Source: Prinsepia uniflora
Lineage: Eukaryota > Streptophyta > Magnoliopsida > Rosales > Rosaceae
Direction of reading: 5' to 3'
DNA length: 64,000 bases
Assembly (NCBI GenBank): GCA_032719365.1
Contig: CM064873.1
Location: 31,287,742-31,351,741, forward strand
Shown here: piece by piece, positions 49,426 to 61,739 of the stretch
How the letters are laid out: every line of letters begins with the position of its first letter
Numbering within the stretch: the stretch's first letter is position 1
Made by a program: the position numbers and the translations under genes
The notes under the pieces: generated by a model
The model's input: the letters and a program-made list of their open reading frames with translations, nothing else
The model's database searches: none
What the model was told of the DNA's origin: nothing

Positions 49426-50375
49426 CTCGGTCTCTGCTACAGCCCGCATCCGCGATCAACTTGAAGGGCATTAAAAACCATAAAAGTTGTAAGTGGAAGA
49501 AAATAAATAATTTAATAAAAACACATTTCATAAAAAGACATTTATGCCCTTCACGTAAAACTGTTTAGAAAACCAAAATCATTTCTTTCCTCAAAATCAT
49601 TAGGGCCTTAGCCCAAAACCATAAACCAATCGTGTGGGAACTGAGCCCAAAACCGTAAATCCAAAACATGTTGGTCACTGCCTAAATCCATTAATTAAGC
49701 ACCGAAATACCATTTCCTAAATCCAATAATCCGTAATCCAAATACCAATCCTCGGCATTCTAGATGCCTAGCGTCCCAGACGCTTGACGTCCTAGACGTC
49801 ATATCACGGTCTAAGGCTACGCATGCTGCCCGGGGACTCTCCGGGTCAATCTCTGACATCCCAGATGTCTGACGTCCCAAACGTCTAATCATAACAATCT
49901 TGCTTTTGAGTCACTGTACGGTCCGGTCACTCCGTGCAATGACCCTTCCTAGGCAATGCGCCGTGACTTCCCCAATGTCCCAGAAATCTGGAGGTGACCA
50001 TCCACATATCGTCATATAAGGATGGTATATGGAAAACAGTTTATAAAATCATTTCAAAACCTTTCAAAGGGGCCATGCCCAGAATTTCCATAAAACCATA
50101 ATAAATTCATAAATCCAAATCCATTTAGGGTCTCTGAACCCGAAATCACATTTATAAACCATGATTGGGATTCATGCCCGATATCATAATCAACTGGGCC
50201 TCTAGCCCGATCATGTAAACCAAATGGGACTCCAACCCGATATCTCGTTAAATCAAATTGACTATAAGTCTGATAGTTTCCAAATCAAATGGGTCTCATG
50301 CCCGATTCCATATTTCCAAATCCAAAATCAGTTCATCAATCCATAATTTAAAACATAAGCACATGTAAATCCAAT

Positions 50376-51891
50376 TGATACGCTAAAACTAATCGTTAAA
50401 GTAAACACAAAGTTACACTTAACACTTAAGGAAACGTATGCAACTAAAGACCCTTTTTTGTCGATTGTAGCATTGGTAAATAGGGATCGTTCTTAACTGG
50501 GGATTGAGGGTACCTAAGCATGATTGTCGTTTGATTGGTTAATTGGGGGTAAAGATTGATTTTAAAGTCCTATGTAATTAAACTAAATCTAAGCTAACCT
50601 AGTATATTATTTACATGGTCAACTCATCTTTAAACCTAACACATTCATGAATTCTATTAACTTCAACCTATGAAATCCTCTAATTCTAGCCTTACGAAAA
50701 ATTTACATATTATCTTAAGTACGTGCTCGGGGACAGCCCGACATACACTTTCAATGAATTAGACTTGGGGACAGCCCGACATATCTAATCAAGCATTAAG
50801 CACAAACATACAATCATAACAAAAACTAGAATCATAAAACACATAGAATATTGAAGAAATACAAATCATAAAACCAAGAATAATATTAGAAATCAGTTCA
50901 TAAACCAAGATATTCAAGCACAAAAAATAATTATAAGGCAAAGAGGCCGTGTTACACTTTTTCTCTTCGGGACACCCTATGGATACGAAGTGATTGGACA
51001 CTCTTTGGTGAGACACTCAGGGGCAGCCTAACTATGCCATGGATGAAGGTGTAGAGGACAAAGTATGGTATAATTAACCTTGCAAGAGAAATCTTTATTT
51101 TATTGAAAAGGGAAAATTGGTTAAGTAGAGTTTCGGTACAAAAATGGGCGACCTTTTACAAATAACCTAAGCCTCTCTAATTAAAGGAGAAAATTAATCC
51201 CCAAATAAACAGGATTTCACAATTTAAATCCTAAAAGAAAAATGATTAAACTAATTAAATTAAAGTCCTAAACGATAAAGGTAATAAAAATACTAATTAA
51301 AAAGGTTTCCTAAATAAAAAGAAACAAATCCAAGTTTGAATTAGATAATTTTCCTCAAAAAGGAAGGAAAATAGTGCTGGAAATTGATAGGGAATCAGAT
51401 TGGCGGAAAGCTGCTGGAAAAGGCAGTGAAATTCAGCAGGTGCTGGCTGAAATGTAAGATTTATTTCGGCGGCCAACGGCTGGGTCAATGCGGCTAGGGG
51501 TTGGAGTAGAACTTCAGTAGGCGGCGGCGGAAGTAACGGAAAGAACATCGGTAAACCCGCATCGACGCAGGCACTGTAGCCGTCGGTACACGTGCTTCAA
51601 ACATAGCATTGTCCGTTCAGCTAGCGGCTACCGAATCTGTTATTGGGATTGGTTCAGTAGCCTCATACTGAATCCCTCAATGGTTTTTGGTGGCTTCTTT
51701 TCATTCGATCATAACTTCTTCGTTACAACTCCGATTGAGATGATTCTTTCGCCTAAATTCGCGTAATTTCGTGCTCTATCCAATTATACACATTTTCCAC
51801 AAAATATATTATTTTCTACAATTTTTTGGTATTTAAACATTAAAAGATAAGCATAAAGGGTAACAAATGGTGTTTAATTCAAGGCTAATCA
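50376..51891 (-). mobile_element. Solo LTR J (element C-related) inside LTR F1
   Basis: A 1,516-bp LTR starting TGATACGC and ending AGGCTAATCA on the plus strand, flanked by CCAAT (50371-50375) and CCAAC (51892-51896), one base apart. The strings ACCCTTTTTGT, TTGGTAAATAGGGATCGTTC and GATGATTCTTTCGCC are shared with element C LTRs in the same order, so it belongs to the same Athila/Tat-like group, in minus orientation. No interior remains. Confidence 0.82.
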
Positions 51892-52767
51892 CCAACATAA
51901 AATTATATGCCTCGAAATACGTGAAAATACGTAAATACCAAATACCACAAATATATGTACTCAAGGCATTCAAAACATAGATATAAAATAGTTATGCATG
52001 CATCATATTTTAAAAGTAAATGTACATTCACAGATCGAGCTAAATGTGGCCTCGATACGCGTTCTAGAAGCCTCTCCGGGGCTAAATCATCAACTCCGAA
52101 ACTTCCAGACCTGTGCAAATCATAACCGAAGGTCACTAACTATCTATACAAGTCTATAAGATAAAACCCCAAAACACCCGGAAAAGTTAACGTGTCCTGG
52201 ACACATTTCCCGAGGTGAATCACCTTGATTTGACCAACCTAATGATCTCTGATCTACTCGAAACCACCACCATTGGATCTAGATAGTCAAAACCCTTTCA
52301 GAAGACATTAGTCCCACCTCGAAATTCGATCTCACGTCCCCCCAAATGCGTGGTCAACGTATGGTCAACGGTCAGGTCAAAGTCAATGGTGAGTCAACAC
52401 TGACGTCACGTGTGATAGGTGTGAGACTTACATGTCAGACCTGACAGATGATGATGTTACATGTCAGACCTGACAGATGATGTCAGACCTCACCTCCAGC
52501 TGGGTTAACTCGAATGCCTTCAACTAGGTCGCACAGACCCGCGACCCGGCTGCTTCTTCTCTCGAAGGTACCTATTAAACCTATGAATAGTGACTGTCAA
52601 TTTCTAGTTCATCCCTGCGCCTGTTCAGCTATCCTCCACCTTCAATTTTGATTCCAATCGACTCGTACAGCCACCAAAAACAAGTTGCAATCATTAAAAC
52701 CGATCAACAAACACTAAAACCTAATTTCCAATTTTTGAATGTAAACTCAATCGTATCGGGCTTTCCT

Positions 52768-55667
52768 TGTAACAACCCGTCCCGGGAGTCGGGATTAGTG
52801 AAGTGATTAGTGATGGCTTAGTGAGGTTAATCGGTGGTTCGTTGGCTATTGTTGGACATTAAGCGTAGAAGGACGATTTTGCCCCTAGTTTGGGCAAATT
52901 GTTGACTTTTAGTTTGGGCGGTCAATTGTGCTTTGACCGATGACTGTGATGTAGTTTGGGACGTCACGAATCCGTAGACAGGTGGCACGTCTGATTTGGA
53001 CAATCGGAGAAAAAGTTATGGTGTTCGGAAGGTTGAGGGCATTACCGTAATTTGGTAAATAGAGGGAAAATGTTGACTTTTTGCTAGACTCTTAGTTTTC
53101 ACGTAGATCGAGGACCGTTAGATAGGTCTCGACGTCCTGAGTACAACGACAGGCGAAATGCTTTCATCGGACATCGAACGGTTAAGATATAGATCTAGAA
53201 CGACGAAGGGCAAAATGGTAATTTTGACTCACAAGGGACATGTTGGTCTTTTTGCACATTGGGAATTGTGTAAGCCAGATTGGGACAAGTGTACAGGAGA
53301 GATTGGATATTTTTGAGTTGGGCCAGGGGATGGTGGACACGTGGGGTGTGTGTAGTGGGTTCTAGTGTTTGTGCACGGTGCAATTAAGTGTGTGTGTGTG
53401 CATCGTGTTTGTTCGAAGAAGGAAAAACAGAGGGTGAGACAGTGAGAGGAATTGATCAAATTGCAGAGACTGAGTGAGTGTGTGAGTGTTGTGAGGGTCG
53501 AAGGAGAGTTAGGAGAGTGAGTGATTGTGGTGGTGAGGGTTAGGCATGACGGTGTGTGTGAGCAGGGAGGAGGAACCAGAAGATACAGAGTCGAGGACCA
53601 CCGTGCACGGTTGTGCACTTCCAGTGACCAAACCACCAAATTGAACCAGTGGTGGCGTTGAGAGGGCTGAAGAGAGTCGAACAGACCCGGCAGAGCTCAC
53701 GGTGGTGGTCGGAGAACAGGTAATTTCTTGCCTTCCCTATGAATGCTCTGTTTTCCAGTTTTGATTCAAATTAGAAGTCGTGGAGTTTGAGTATGAGTCG
53801 AGGGTTTTGGTGAGTTATAGTGAGTTCAGTAGGTCCTAGGGAAGCTGTAGAGGTCGACACCGTGTCGGGGGATTGTACGGTGGGCCGGGAGCAAGAACAG
53901 AGTTCTTGGACGGGTTTAAATTTGAGTTTGGGAGATAAGATGTAGGTCGTGTTGTCGTGTTTGGTTGAGGGGAATCGATTGCTTAGGCCAGGAAGAAGCT
54001 GATGGGATTGATTGGAGTGGAATTGGACTGGTATTGAGGGAGAACCGGTGACGCCGGTTCGGTTCAGTTGAACCGGTTGGCCAGAGGTTGAAGACGACCC
54101 TGTGTGCAGGCGCGTGAGGCCCACGCGCAGCCACTTTGGTCGGCGCGTGGGGGCGCGTGGTGGCTTTTCTGGGAAAACTTCCAACTAGGCTTTTGGTCTA
54201 AATGTTGTAACGAGTCTTTTGGGAGAAGTTTCGGGACGATCGAACGTAGTTTTGGGTTAGTTATACGGGATCAAAGATTTAGAGTCCCGTTTAAAGTACG
54301 CTTAGAAATTCGGGAAAATTATGGGACTTGAGTAGGACTTTTTTGACGTAGTTAGTAGCCTCGTTATGGGCTTTGGACAGGTTCGGAAAAGCCGAGGTTA
54401 GCTGAATGGCCGGGGACGGCGTAAGTCCGCGCGTATCGAGTCGACGTCGAAATGGTCTGTGAGTGGACTTTGCTTTCTAACTCTTGATGCATGCATATAT
54501 TTTTTTTTATGTTTTTTATACTTGATTCTATGATTCGATTTATGATTGTGATGGTTTATGGTTTTTACACGTTTTTCGAGGAAATGACGGTATTTCACGT
54601 TTTACGAGGTTTCACTTTCTCTTATGATTTGACGATGGTTTTAATGATTTGACTTCGGGTTTTGAAATATGGTTTAATTTCAAGGTTTTGAACTGGATTT
54701 CGGAAAAGTGATTTCGGGCTTGGAGCCCAGTTCTTGTGATTTCGGAAATGATGTTTCGGATTTGGTTTTCGAGGTTTGGAAAGGAATTCTGGATTTGGGT
54801 TCGGGACAGTGGTTCCGGATGCTAGCTTACAGAATCATTGTTGCGAATCCGGAGATGGATTTTCTGTGGTTTTCATGGTTGATTGAAAAATGGTTTTGGG
54901 TTTAAAGACTCGGAAAGAACCGAGAAAACCCACTGGATCTGGTTTTGAGTTTAAAGACTCGGATGATTGAAGGGGGGAGGGTCCTGGACTGATGGTTTTT
55001 AGTTTAAAGACTCGGTATGGTTTTGAGTTTAAAGACTCGGATATCCCGGGAAGGCCTAGTTATTGCGCATTGTGTTTTGAGTTTAAAGACTCGGGCGCAC
55101 TTGAGATCCAGTAAACTTGCATGATTGATATTTTTACTGGTTTTCTGAGGTTTTGGGCAGTGGCCCGGATAAAGTGGATTTGATGAGTTTTGGGACTGAG
55201 TTCCCGGTGCTGAGGTTAAATTGTGATTTGAGGCTGAGGCCTGGATGATATGGGTTTCCAAATGGTTTTTCAATGATGGTTTTTGATATGAGTGATTTCA
55301 TGACTTGACTTGATATGCATGCATTGGTTTTGCGTGGAGGGTATAAATGCTGTTGTTTTATGAAATGTTTTAAACTTATACTTTATTTTTGTCCACTCAC
55401 AGTCTTTTCGTGTTTTCGATACCCTCCAGGTTGTTGCGGTGCAGGCTGTTGGTCGAGAGAGATGGAGACATCACACCCAAGATCCACAGTAGTTTCGACA
55501 CACGTTGTGAAGTCCGGATACTTTGAGGATGGTTCGATCGACAATCCCTTGTCCGACTTACGTGTCACATGGAGGTTGGACGTCTGTATAACCTTCATGT
55601 CATGCGTACGTTAGACGGGAGCAGGATTTAGCCCTTTATCCCGGGGGATTAGGGGTGGGTCCTGACA
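52768..55667 (+). mobile_element. Solo LTR K (B-related) inside LTR F1
   Basis: A 2,900-bp LTR starting TGTAACAACCCGTCCCGGG and ending GGGGTGGGTCCTGACA, flanked by TTCCT (52763-52767) and TTCCC (55668-55672). The uninterrupted LTR F2 reads TTTCCC here, confirming the insertion site. It shares the paired CAGGTGGCA modules (52962-53022 and 53128-53195), the GC-rich module near 54098-54155 and the GAGTTTAAAGACTC array (54898-55097) with B1 and B2. Confidence 0.9.
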
Positions 55668-56297
55668 TTCCCAGCCACCTTCAATAATAGTTCATCCCGT
55701 AAGCATCGTCACGATCATCTCCCCTCACTTTCTCTTTTTCATTCACACACCACCCGCATTAGATGAAGATTGAAGGTGTTTATGTGGGATTGGGGGTACG
55801 GGTTATGGGTTTCATGGGGTTTGGGAGAAAAACAGAGAAAATGATGACTGGTAAAGATGAGGATAAACCCAAAATATTGGGCTCTGGGCCTATCAGATGG
55901 GTGACACTTGTCACTCATCTAGTGGGTCCTCCCCAGATATTTGCCCAATCCAAAAATGCCACATTTTGAATTCCTAGGTTTGCATAAATAGTGCCATAAA
56001 ACTTCCTAGACCCGTAACTTTCCCTTCGAATGTCCGATTTCGACGTGCCGCTTGTCTACAAACTCGTAACTTCCCGATCTAAGTCATGGTCATAGGTAAA
56101 CGTCCATTTAACCGCCCGAGTCAAAAGTCTGTGGAAATCTGAACCTCCCTCACAAACAGGCCTCACATTCAGTGTATACGCTAACCAACCATAGTACCAA
56201 CCGGTACCCAACGTCACGTCGATAGCCACTTAACAATCACTACCTCCCACTGACACTAATCTCGACTCACTCTGGGGTTTTACTAAGGTACCTCGTA

Positions 56298-56400
56298 CCA
56301 AATCTCCTTCAATGTAGCATAAGATTCTGCCGTCACAATGGCACGAATCTCACCTCGCAGAGCCAAGCTCAAAATGGCGGCTTTTATCGGCCTAGGTTCT
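56298..56400 (-). pseudogene. gag fragment of element F
   Basis: Minus-strand translation gives HFELG, then after a frameshift LRGEIRAIVTAESYATLKE. It matches the gag of elements A (FELGLRGEIRAGVTAATYATLR) in the same order and that of E even more closely. It is a short scrap of the capsid-like protein of a Tekay-type element, non-functional. Confidence 0.75.
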
Positions 56401-59007
56401 CACATCAGTCAACTTCATCAGCGATCCATGCTAACCTGGGTGAGAGTCACAGAGCAGTCACTTCACAGAAAGCAACTTGTCATCTTACCCCACATGTGGT
56501 TGCACTAACCACCGACTCACTCAACCTGTGGGTACACCATCCACGTCTCACTCTACTTGTGTGTAACTGGACCCCATCGAATACCTAGCTAGCAGTAATA
56601 ACACATTTCCTCTCTAGGGTTCCATTGACCATCCACGGCTCTGAGACACCTGAGCACCTGCTAACACAATCACTGAACCCTACGATATCACTCTAGCCTA
56701 GCGCACATTATCCAATGTCTAGTCCACGCCCCCACCAAACCAACTGCATTAAAACTAAGACGATTACCAACACATCCACCAACATCACTGGTGTATGCCC
56801 TCAGCACACACAATATCCTCGTATCTAAATGTCCACTACATTTCTCCATAAAGTTTCAGTCTACTCATCCTCTATTGGCTGGGAGCCAATCATGCTTCAA
56901 TCTTGGAGCCCATCTGTCCAATCCAATACCAGAAAGATCACCATTCTCAGCCTAAACACACCCCCCAAGGTGTACTAAACCTGACCCTATCAGATACCGA
57001 CCAATAACCTACTCATTCAGTTACCAAATCTCACTAGATTAACTCCGAAAGGGAGCCAATCCCATCAAAGCACTCTCATCACCAACACCACCAGTCTGAG
57101 TCAATGAATCCAAGGTCCATACTCACTCACATATCCAAGACCACACTTACTCATGTATCAAAGACAGAGGTTGGATAATAATTTTGTCCTACCTTGGGAT
57201 CTCGTTACAATACGATTCTACTCTGCTCTTAGCTTAGCATAATTAGAAAGGTAATTCTGCCTGATAACGACCAGATTTCGGGTCAAAGGGTCTTACACCC
57301 TCTTTGAATCTTTTGTTGTCACATCACTACTCATCACTTTTTCCATACCTGAACAACTCGCCCCAAAGACAGAGCAGTCTAGATTGTGGGTTCTCATCGA
57401 GTTCCTCATATCGATCAGTTATAGTCACTCCTTGTCATCCTATGCAGGGAAAATCAAGGATGATCCAAGACGATGGCATCAAAATTCATCCTACGGGAGC
57501 ATAAACAGAATCCCCGCTACACTCACCATGCTCACCATACTCACCACTTATTCCCAATTCAGAATCACATCTGTCCTCTCAATTAATGTTGGGGCTCCAC
57601 CCAACACATCTCAGCCACTACTAGGTTCCATCCAGTCCATCTCTATCCGAGATCCCGTTGTGGAATCTCAAGTCTCACAATCCTATTGTAAGCCAACCTA
57701 GAAGCTCTAGCCATGCAAACAGAAAAAAAGAAGTCATGTCCTCCGACTAAGAGTGTTCTCCGATAATTGCTGTAATGCTTAATTCTTTTCTCCCAACTAA
57801 ACACTTCCCTTGATTCTCTTCGGCTTCCTCCAACTTCGAATAAATTCTTAGTAGTCCTTCAACTCACCAACTTCTCTTGATTGATGACCCAAAACCAAGC
57901 ATAGGTCCACCACGCTTCCGCTGCGCTACTCTGATAAAACCACCCTCACAAAGCATACACGAAAATTAAACGTTCCGATTTTTATCGGATGTCCTCGTTC
58001 GGTCCACGTCGACACGGGAACATCACTACAGAGTCACATCTTCAGCCTGTGGCTCATCATCTCCTATCTAGTGCTCGCATCACACCAAACCTAAATCTCT
58101 GCTCATACCGAGCTAAAACCTTTAATCCATAATCGGGTTTGAGGAACTTGCCTTCCTCGTACCCCACAACTCTGGGTACAACCACTCTAACAATCGTACC
58201 AGGATAGAATGTTCCAATTTTTATCGGATACCCCGTTTGGTAGTGGTCCATACCAGGATAGAAGGCTCCCTGAACGTCATCCAATCTCAATGATCTCAAT
58301 TACAACCATCCTCAATAGTCAAAAGTTGCCACACGACTGTCGACCAATAAACATCCTTATCGAGACTCCACATCCACACGTCAGCACTACTAATCGGTCA
58401 AGGATTGGACCCCAAACATCATCTCCATGGTACACGGGAATCGTATCCCACCATTTCACTTAGGGTCAGGCCAACCAATCTCCATAGTCTCAACTAGACT
58501 CAAGTAGAGTCGCCCACTAAGGTCGTGCACTAACTCTGTTGCACTCTGTAGGGCAATCGTCAACTTGACCGATCCCCCGGTCACAACCCTAATCCAACTC
58601 TCCAACTCGCATTCCAGACCAACCACTCAAACTAGGGTTACCCACTAAGGTCATCAACTAACTCCGTTGTATTCAGAATCTTCAAACCATCAATCACAAC
58701 TGGAGTTCGAGGAAACCGACTGCTCTCAGCAGCACCACTATCCTGACATGACCGAATAACAGTCCCACTTTGAAATTTCATCATATATAACCCTAGTATC
58801 CAACCAATCATCTGGCATATCCAACCCTTCTCGGGTCTACTGCACAGATTCATGGCGTATCGAGCAACATATCCTATCCACTATTCCTTTCCACTAGACT
58901 CTCGTACTATTACTCTAACTTTATGGTTGATAACGGGCTGATCCTTGTAGAGACATCACATCCCAGGAACCTGTGCACCACTGCTTTGGTTTCAATCTGA
59001 CCAACCT

Positions 59008-59020
59008 CATTCTAATACCA
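59008..59020 (-). other. Degenerate primer-binding site of element F
   Basis: The sense strand reads TGGTATTAGAATG, resembling the tRNA-iMet-type TGGTATCAGAGC with substitutions. It is three bases from the F2 LTR end, which supports the orientation. Confidence 0.65.
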
Positions 59021-59023
59021 CTT

Positions 59024-61322
59024 TGACACGACCAATCTCAATCCCCTCGGGATTAACAAGGGATGTGTCATGCTTCCATCTAACCCACGTGTAACACAAT
59101 GGGCCAGATTATCCAACCCACGTGGGACACGAAGTCCAGACAATGGATAATCCAAACCTCAGCCAACTCAGGCTTCTAGAGTGCACTAGGATCAGTGGCA
59201 GAGTGTGATGTCTTGGTCTCTGCTACAGCTCGCATCCGCAATCAACCTGAAGGGCATTAAAAACCATAAAAGCTGTAAGTAGACGAAAATAAATAATTTA
59301 ATAAAAACTCATTTCATAAAAAGACATTTATGCCCTTCACGTAAAACCATGCATGCATACAAAAATCAGTTAATTCAAATATAATAAAACTGTTTAGAAA
59401 ACCAAAGTAATTTCCTTCCTCAAATCATTAGGGCCTTATCCCAAAACCATAAACCAATCGTGTGGGAACTTAGCCCAAAACCGTAAATCCAAAACATGTG
59501 GGTCACTGCCCAAATCCACTTAATAAGCATCGTAATACCATTTCATAAATCCAATAATCCATAATCCAAATACCAATCCTCGGCATCCCAGATGCCTAGC
59601 ATCCCATAAGTCATATCACGGTCTAAGGCTACGCGTGCTGTTCTGGGTCTCTCCGGGTCAATCTCTGACATCCCAGATGTCTGATGTCCCAGACATCTAA
59701 TCATAGCAATCCTGGTCCTGAGTCACTATACGGTTTGGTCGCTCTATACAATGACCCCTCGCAGGCAATGCGCGTGACTTCCCCATTCTCCTAGATCTCT
59801 GTAGTAGACCATCCATATATCCTCATATAAGGATGGTATATGGAAAACAGTTTATAATATCATTTCAAAACCTTTCAAAGGGGACATGCCCAGAATTTCC
59901 ATAAAACCATCATAAATACATAAATCCAAATCGATTAAGGGTCTCCAAACCAGAAATCACATTTATAAACCACGATTGGGAATCATGCCCTATATCATAA
60001 TCAAGTGGGCCTCTAGCCTGATCATGTAAACCAAATGGGCCTCCAGCCTGATATCTCCTTAAATCAAATGGACTCCAAGTCCGATAGTTTCAAAATCAAA
60101 TGGATCTCATGCCCGATTCCATATTTCCAAATCCATAATCAGTTCATCAATCCATAATTGAAAATATAAGCACATGTAAATCCAACATAAAAATATACGC
60201 CTCGAAATACGTGCAAATACGTGAATACCAAATACTACAAATATACATCCTCAAGGCATTCAAAACATAGATATAAAACATATAAAACATGAATGCATTA
60301 TATTTTGAAAACAAATGTCCACTCACAGATAGTCCTAGCTGTCGTATCGATATGCGTGCTAGAAGCCTCTCCGGGGCTAAATCACCAACTCCAGAACTTC
60401 CGGACCTGTCCAAATCATACCCGAGGTCACTAACCATCTATACAAGTCCATAGGATAAAACCTAAAAAATCACAGAAAAGTCAACGTGTCCCGAGGTGAA
60501 AAACCTTGATTTGATTTACCTAATGATCTCCAACGCTAGTCAACAATCAGGTTAAAGTCATCGGTTAGTCAACAGTTAGTCAACGCTGACATCATTATTG
60601 ACGTCACATCTGACAGGTATCAGATTGACATGTTAGACTTGACAGATGGCATCATCAAATGACGTCTTGTAGAAATCATCTTGTCCCTGACCTCCAGCTG
60701 GGTTAAGCCGACTGCCTACAACCTGGTGGCACAGACACGAGACCCGACCCGATTAGTTCTCCCTCGATTCTCAACCATTTCCTTCTGTTCTTCGACTATT
60801 TTGGTCGTCCTAAACCCTAGATTAGATCTACCATCCCAAAAATCCAAGAAAATGGCTCGAATGTACCTGTTAAACCAATGAACAGTGACCGTCGATTTCT
60901 AGTTCATCTGTGCACCTGTTTAGCCATCCTCCTCCTTCGATTTTGATCGTAATCAACTCGTACATCCACCACAAACAAGTTCCGATCATTAAAACCGATC
61001 TACAAACATTAAAACCTAATTTCCATTTTTTGAATGTAAACTCTCCATATCGGTCTTTCCCGGCCACCGTCCACGACAGTTCATTCCGTTAGCATCATCA
61101 CGATCGTCTCCCCTCACTCTCTCTTTTTCATTCACACACCACCCGCATAAGATGAAGATTGAAGGTGTTTGTGTGTGATTGGTAGTACGGGTTATGGGTT
61201 TCACGGGGTTTGGGAGAAAAACAGAGAAGATGATGACTGATAAAGATGAGGATAAACGCAAAATATTGGGCTCTGGGCCTATCAGATAGGTAACACTTGT
61301 CACTCATCTGGTGGGTCCTCCC
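59024..61322 (-). repeat. 5' LTR of element F (F2), cut by element E
   Basis: Uninterrupted from TGACACGACC (59024) to the E insertion at 61323, and so the best reference for F1. It contains CCA-loop hairpins (59582-59596, 59667-59681 and 59683-59697), a run of GGG...CCC units (59440-60110) and the TGTCACTCATCT palindrome near 61290. Confidence 0.82.
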
Positions 61323-61652
61323 TGTAAGAACCGTGTCCTGGAGGGAACGGTGAACAATCCCACATTCCTGCGAGGGGGAATGGTCTGGGAAAGGATGGTG
61401 GTGTGCCTTAAAGGTGCAGGCACACACCTAGCTAGCACGAGGCCTTTTGGGAGCTCAAGTGGCTTTGGGGGGATTGGAACCCCAAACTTAAGCGAGTTGA
61501 GGCTGGTGCAATTCCATGATGGGTGACCCCCTGGGAAGTTGCACCGTGAGGTCCCGAAAACAAAACCGTGAGGGCAAGGGCAAAGAGGCCCAAATCGGAC
61601 AATATCGTGCTAGATGAATTGGGACTTGACACAAGAGGGTCGGGTCCTGAAA
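61323..61652 (+). repeat. 5' LTR of element E, Cassandra-like
   Basis: About 330 bp starting TGTAAGAACC. The end is slightly uncertain: GGGTCCTGA is followed by four A, where a final CA would be expected, so it may be mutated. Strings shared in order with the Cassandra LTR include GTGCCTTA, AAGCGAGTT, GGCTGGTGCAAT, GATGGGTGACC, CTGGGAAGTTGCAC, and ACAATATnGTGCTAGATG. This length is short for a Tekay-type element, whose LTRs elsewhere in this window are 2.7-3.1 kb. Confidence 0.85.
61486..61539 (+). promoter_or_regulatory. 5S-rRNA-like A-box and C-box in the element E LTR
   Basis: ACTTAAGCG at 61486-61494 and GATGGGTGACCCCCTGGGA starting at 61518: box-to-box distance 32 nt, the same as in plant 5S rRNA genes and in Cassandra. 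The C-box differs from the 5S consensus at one base in this stretch. By family knowledge these boxes recruit TFIIIA and pol III; activity here is inferred. Confidence 0.85.
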
Positions 61653-61655
61653 AAT

Positions 61656-61667
61656 TGGTATCAGAGC
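61656..61667 (+). other. Primer-binding site of element E (tRNA-iMet)
   Basis: TGGTATCAGAGC, a perfect complement to the 3' end of plant initiator tRNA-Met, three bases past the presumed LTR end. Confidence 0.92.
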
Positions 61668-61739
61668 ATAGGTTTGTCGGTTTGTGTCGGATCTAGGTTG
61701 TTTTACTAACTCTATGCCTCTTTCAGCATACGTTCGACC

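Larger units (their letters stand above)
46173..56130 (-). repeat. 3' LTR of element F (F1), in four pieces
   Basis: Pieces 46173-46365, 49431-50375, 51897-52767 and 55673 to about 56130 match F2 collinearly (59024-61322). The sequence runs through the CCA-loop hairpins (49754-49869), the GGG...CCC units (50150-50330) and the GTGACACTTGTCACTCATCT palindrome near 55900. The inner boundary is blurred: similarity to LTR-type sequence fades after about 56130 and no TGT start is evident. Confidence 0.75.
56131..59023 (-). other. Decayed interior of element F
   Basis: About 2.9 kb without an intact ORF. Apart from a gag remnant at 56298-56400 and a PBS at 59008-59020 I recognise no domain. Two pairs of related segments are visible: TTTTTATCGGAT words near 57978 and 58216, and CCACTAAGGTC...ACTAACTC near 58515 and 58640. 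A minus-strand TGTAAGACCC near 57285-57295 might mark a further degraded LTR start. Confidence 0.55.
46173..61322 (-). mobile_element. Element F: old gypsy-type element with five nested insertions
   Basis: A minus-orientation element. Its left LTR (F1) starts TGACACGACCCATCCCAATCC at 46173 and its right LTR (F2) starts TGACACGACCAATCTCAATCC at 59024. A degenerate tRNA-iMet PBS adjoins F2, so F2 is the 5' LTR. F1 contains solo LTRs I, J and K, and F2 is cut by element E at 61323. The interior (about 56130-59023) is decayed. The 5-mer ACGTG (46168-46172) would be the left duplication; the right side is out of reach. Divergence of F1 and F2 and the number of inserts indicate an old insertion. 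Confidence 0.75.

Noticed and set aside
53229..53639. 136-codon minus-strand ORF in LTR K
   Set aside because: Pro/Thr/Ser/His-rich translation of the complement of a GTG-rich LTR stretch.
61486..61539. A genuine 5S rRNA gene
   Set aside because: Only the internal-promoter half is 5S-like, and the flanks are LTR sequence homologous to Cassandra.
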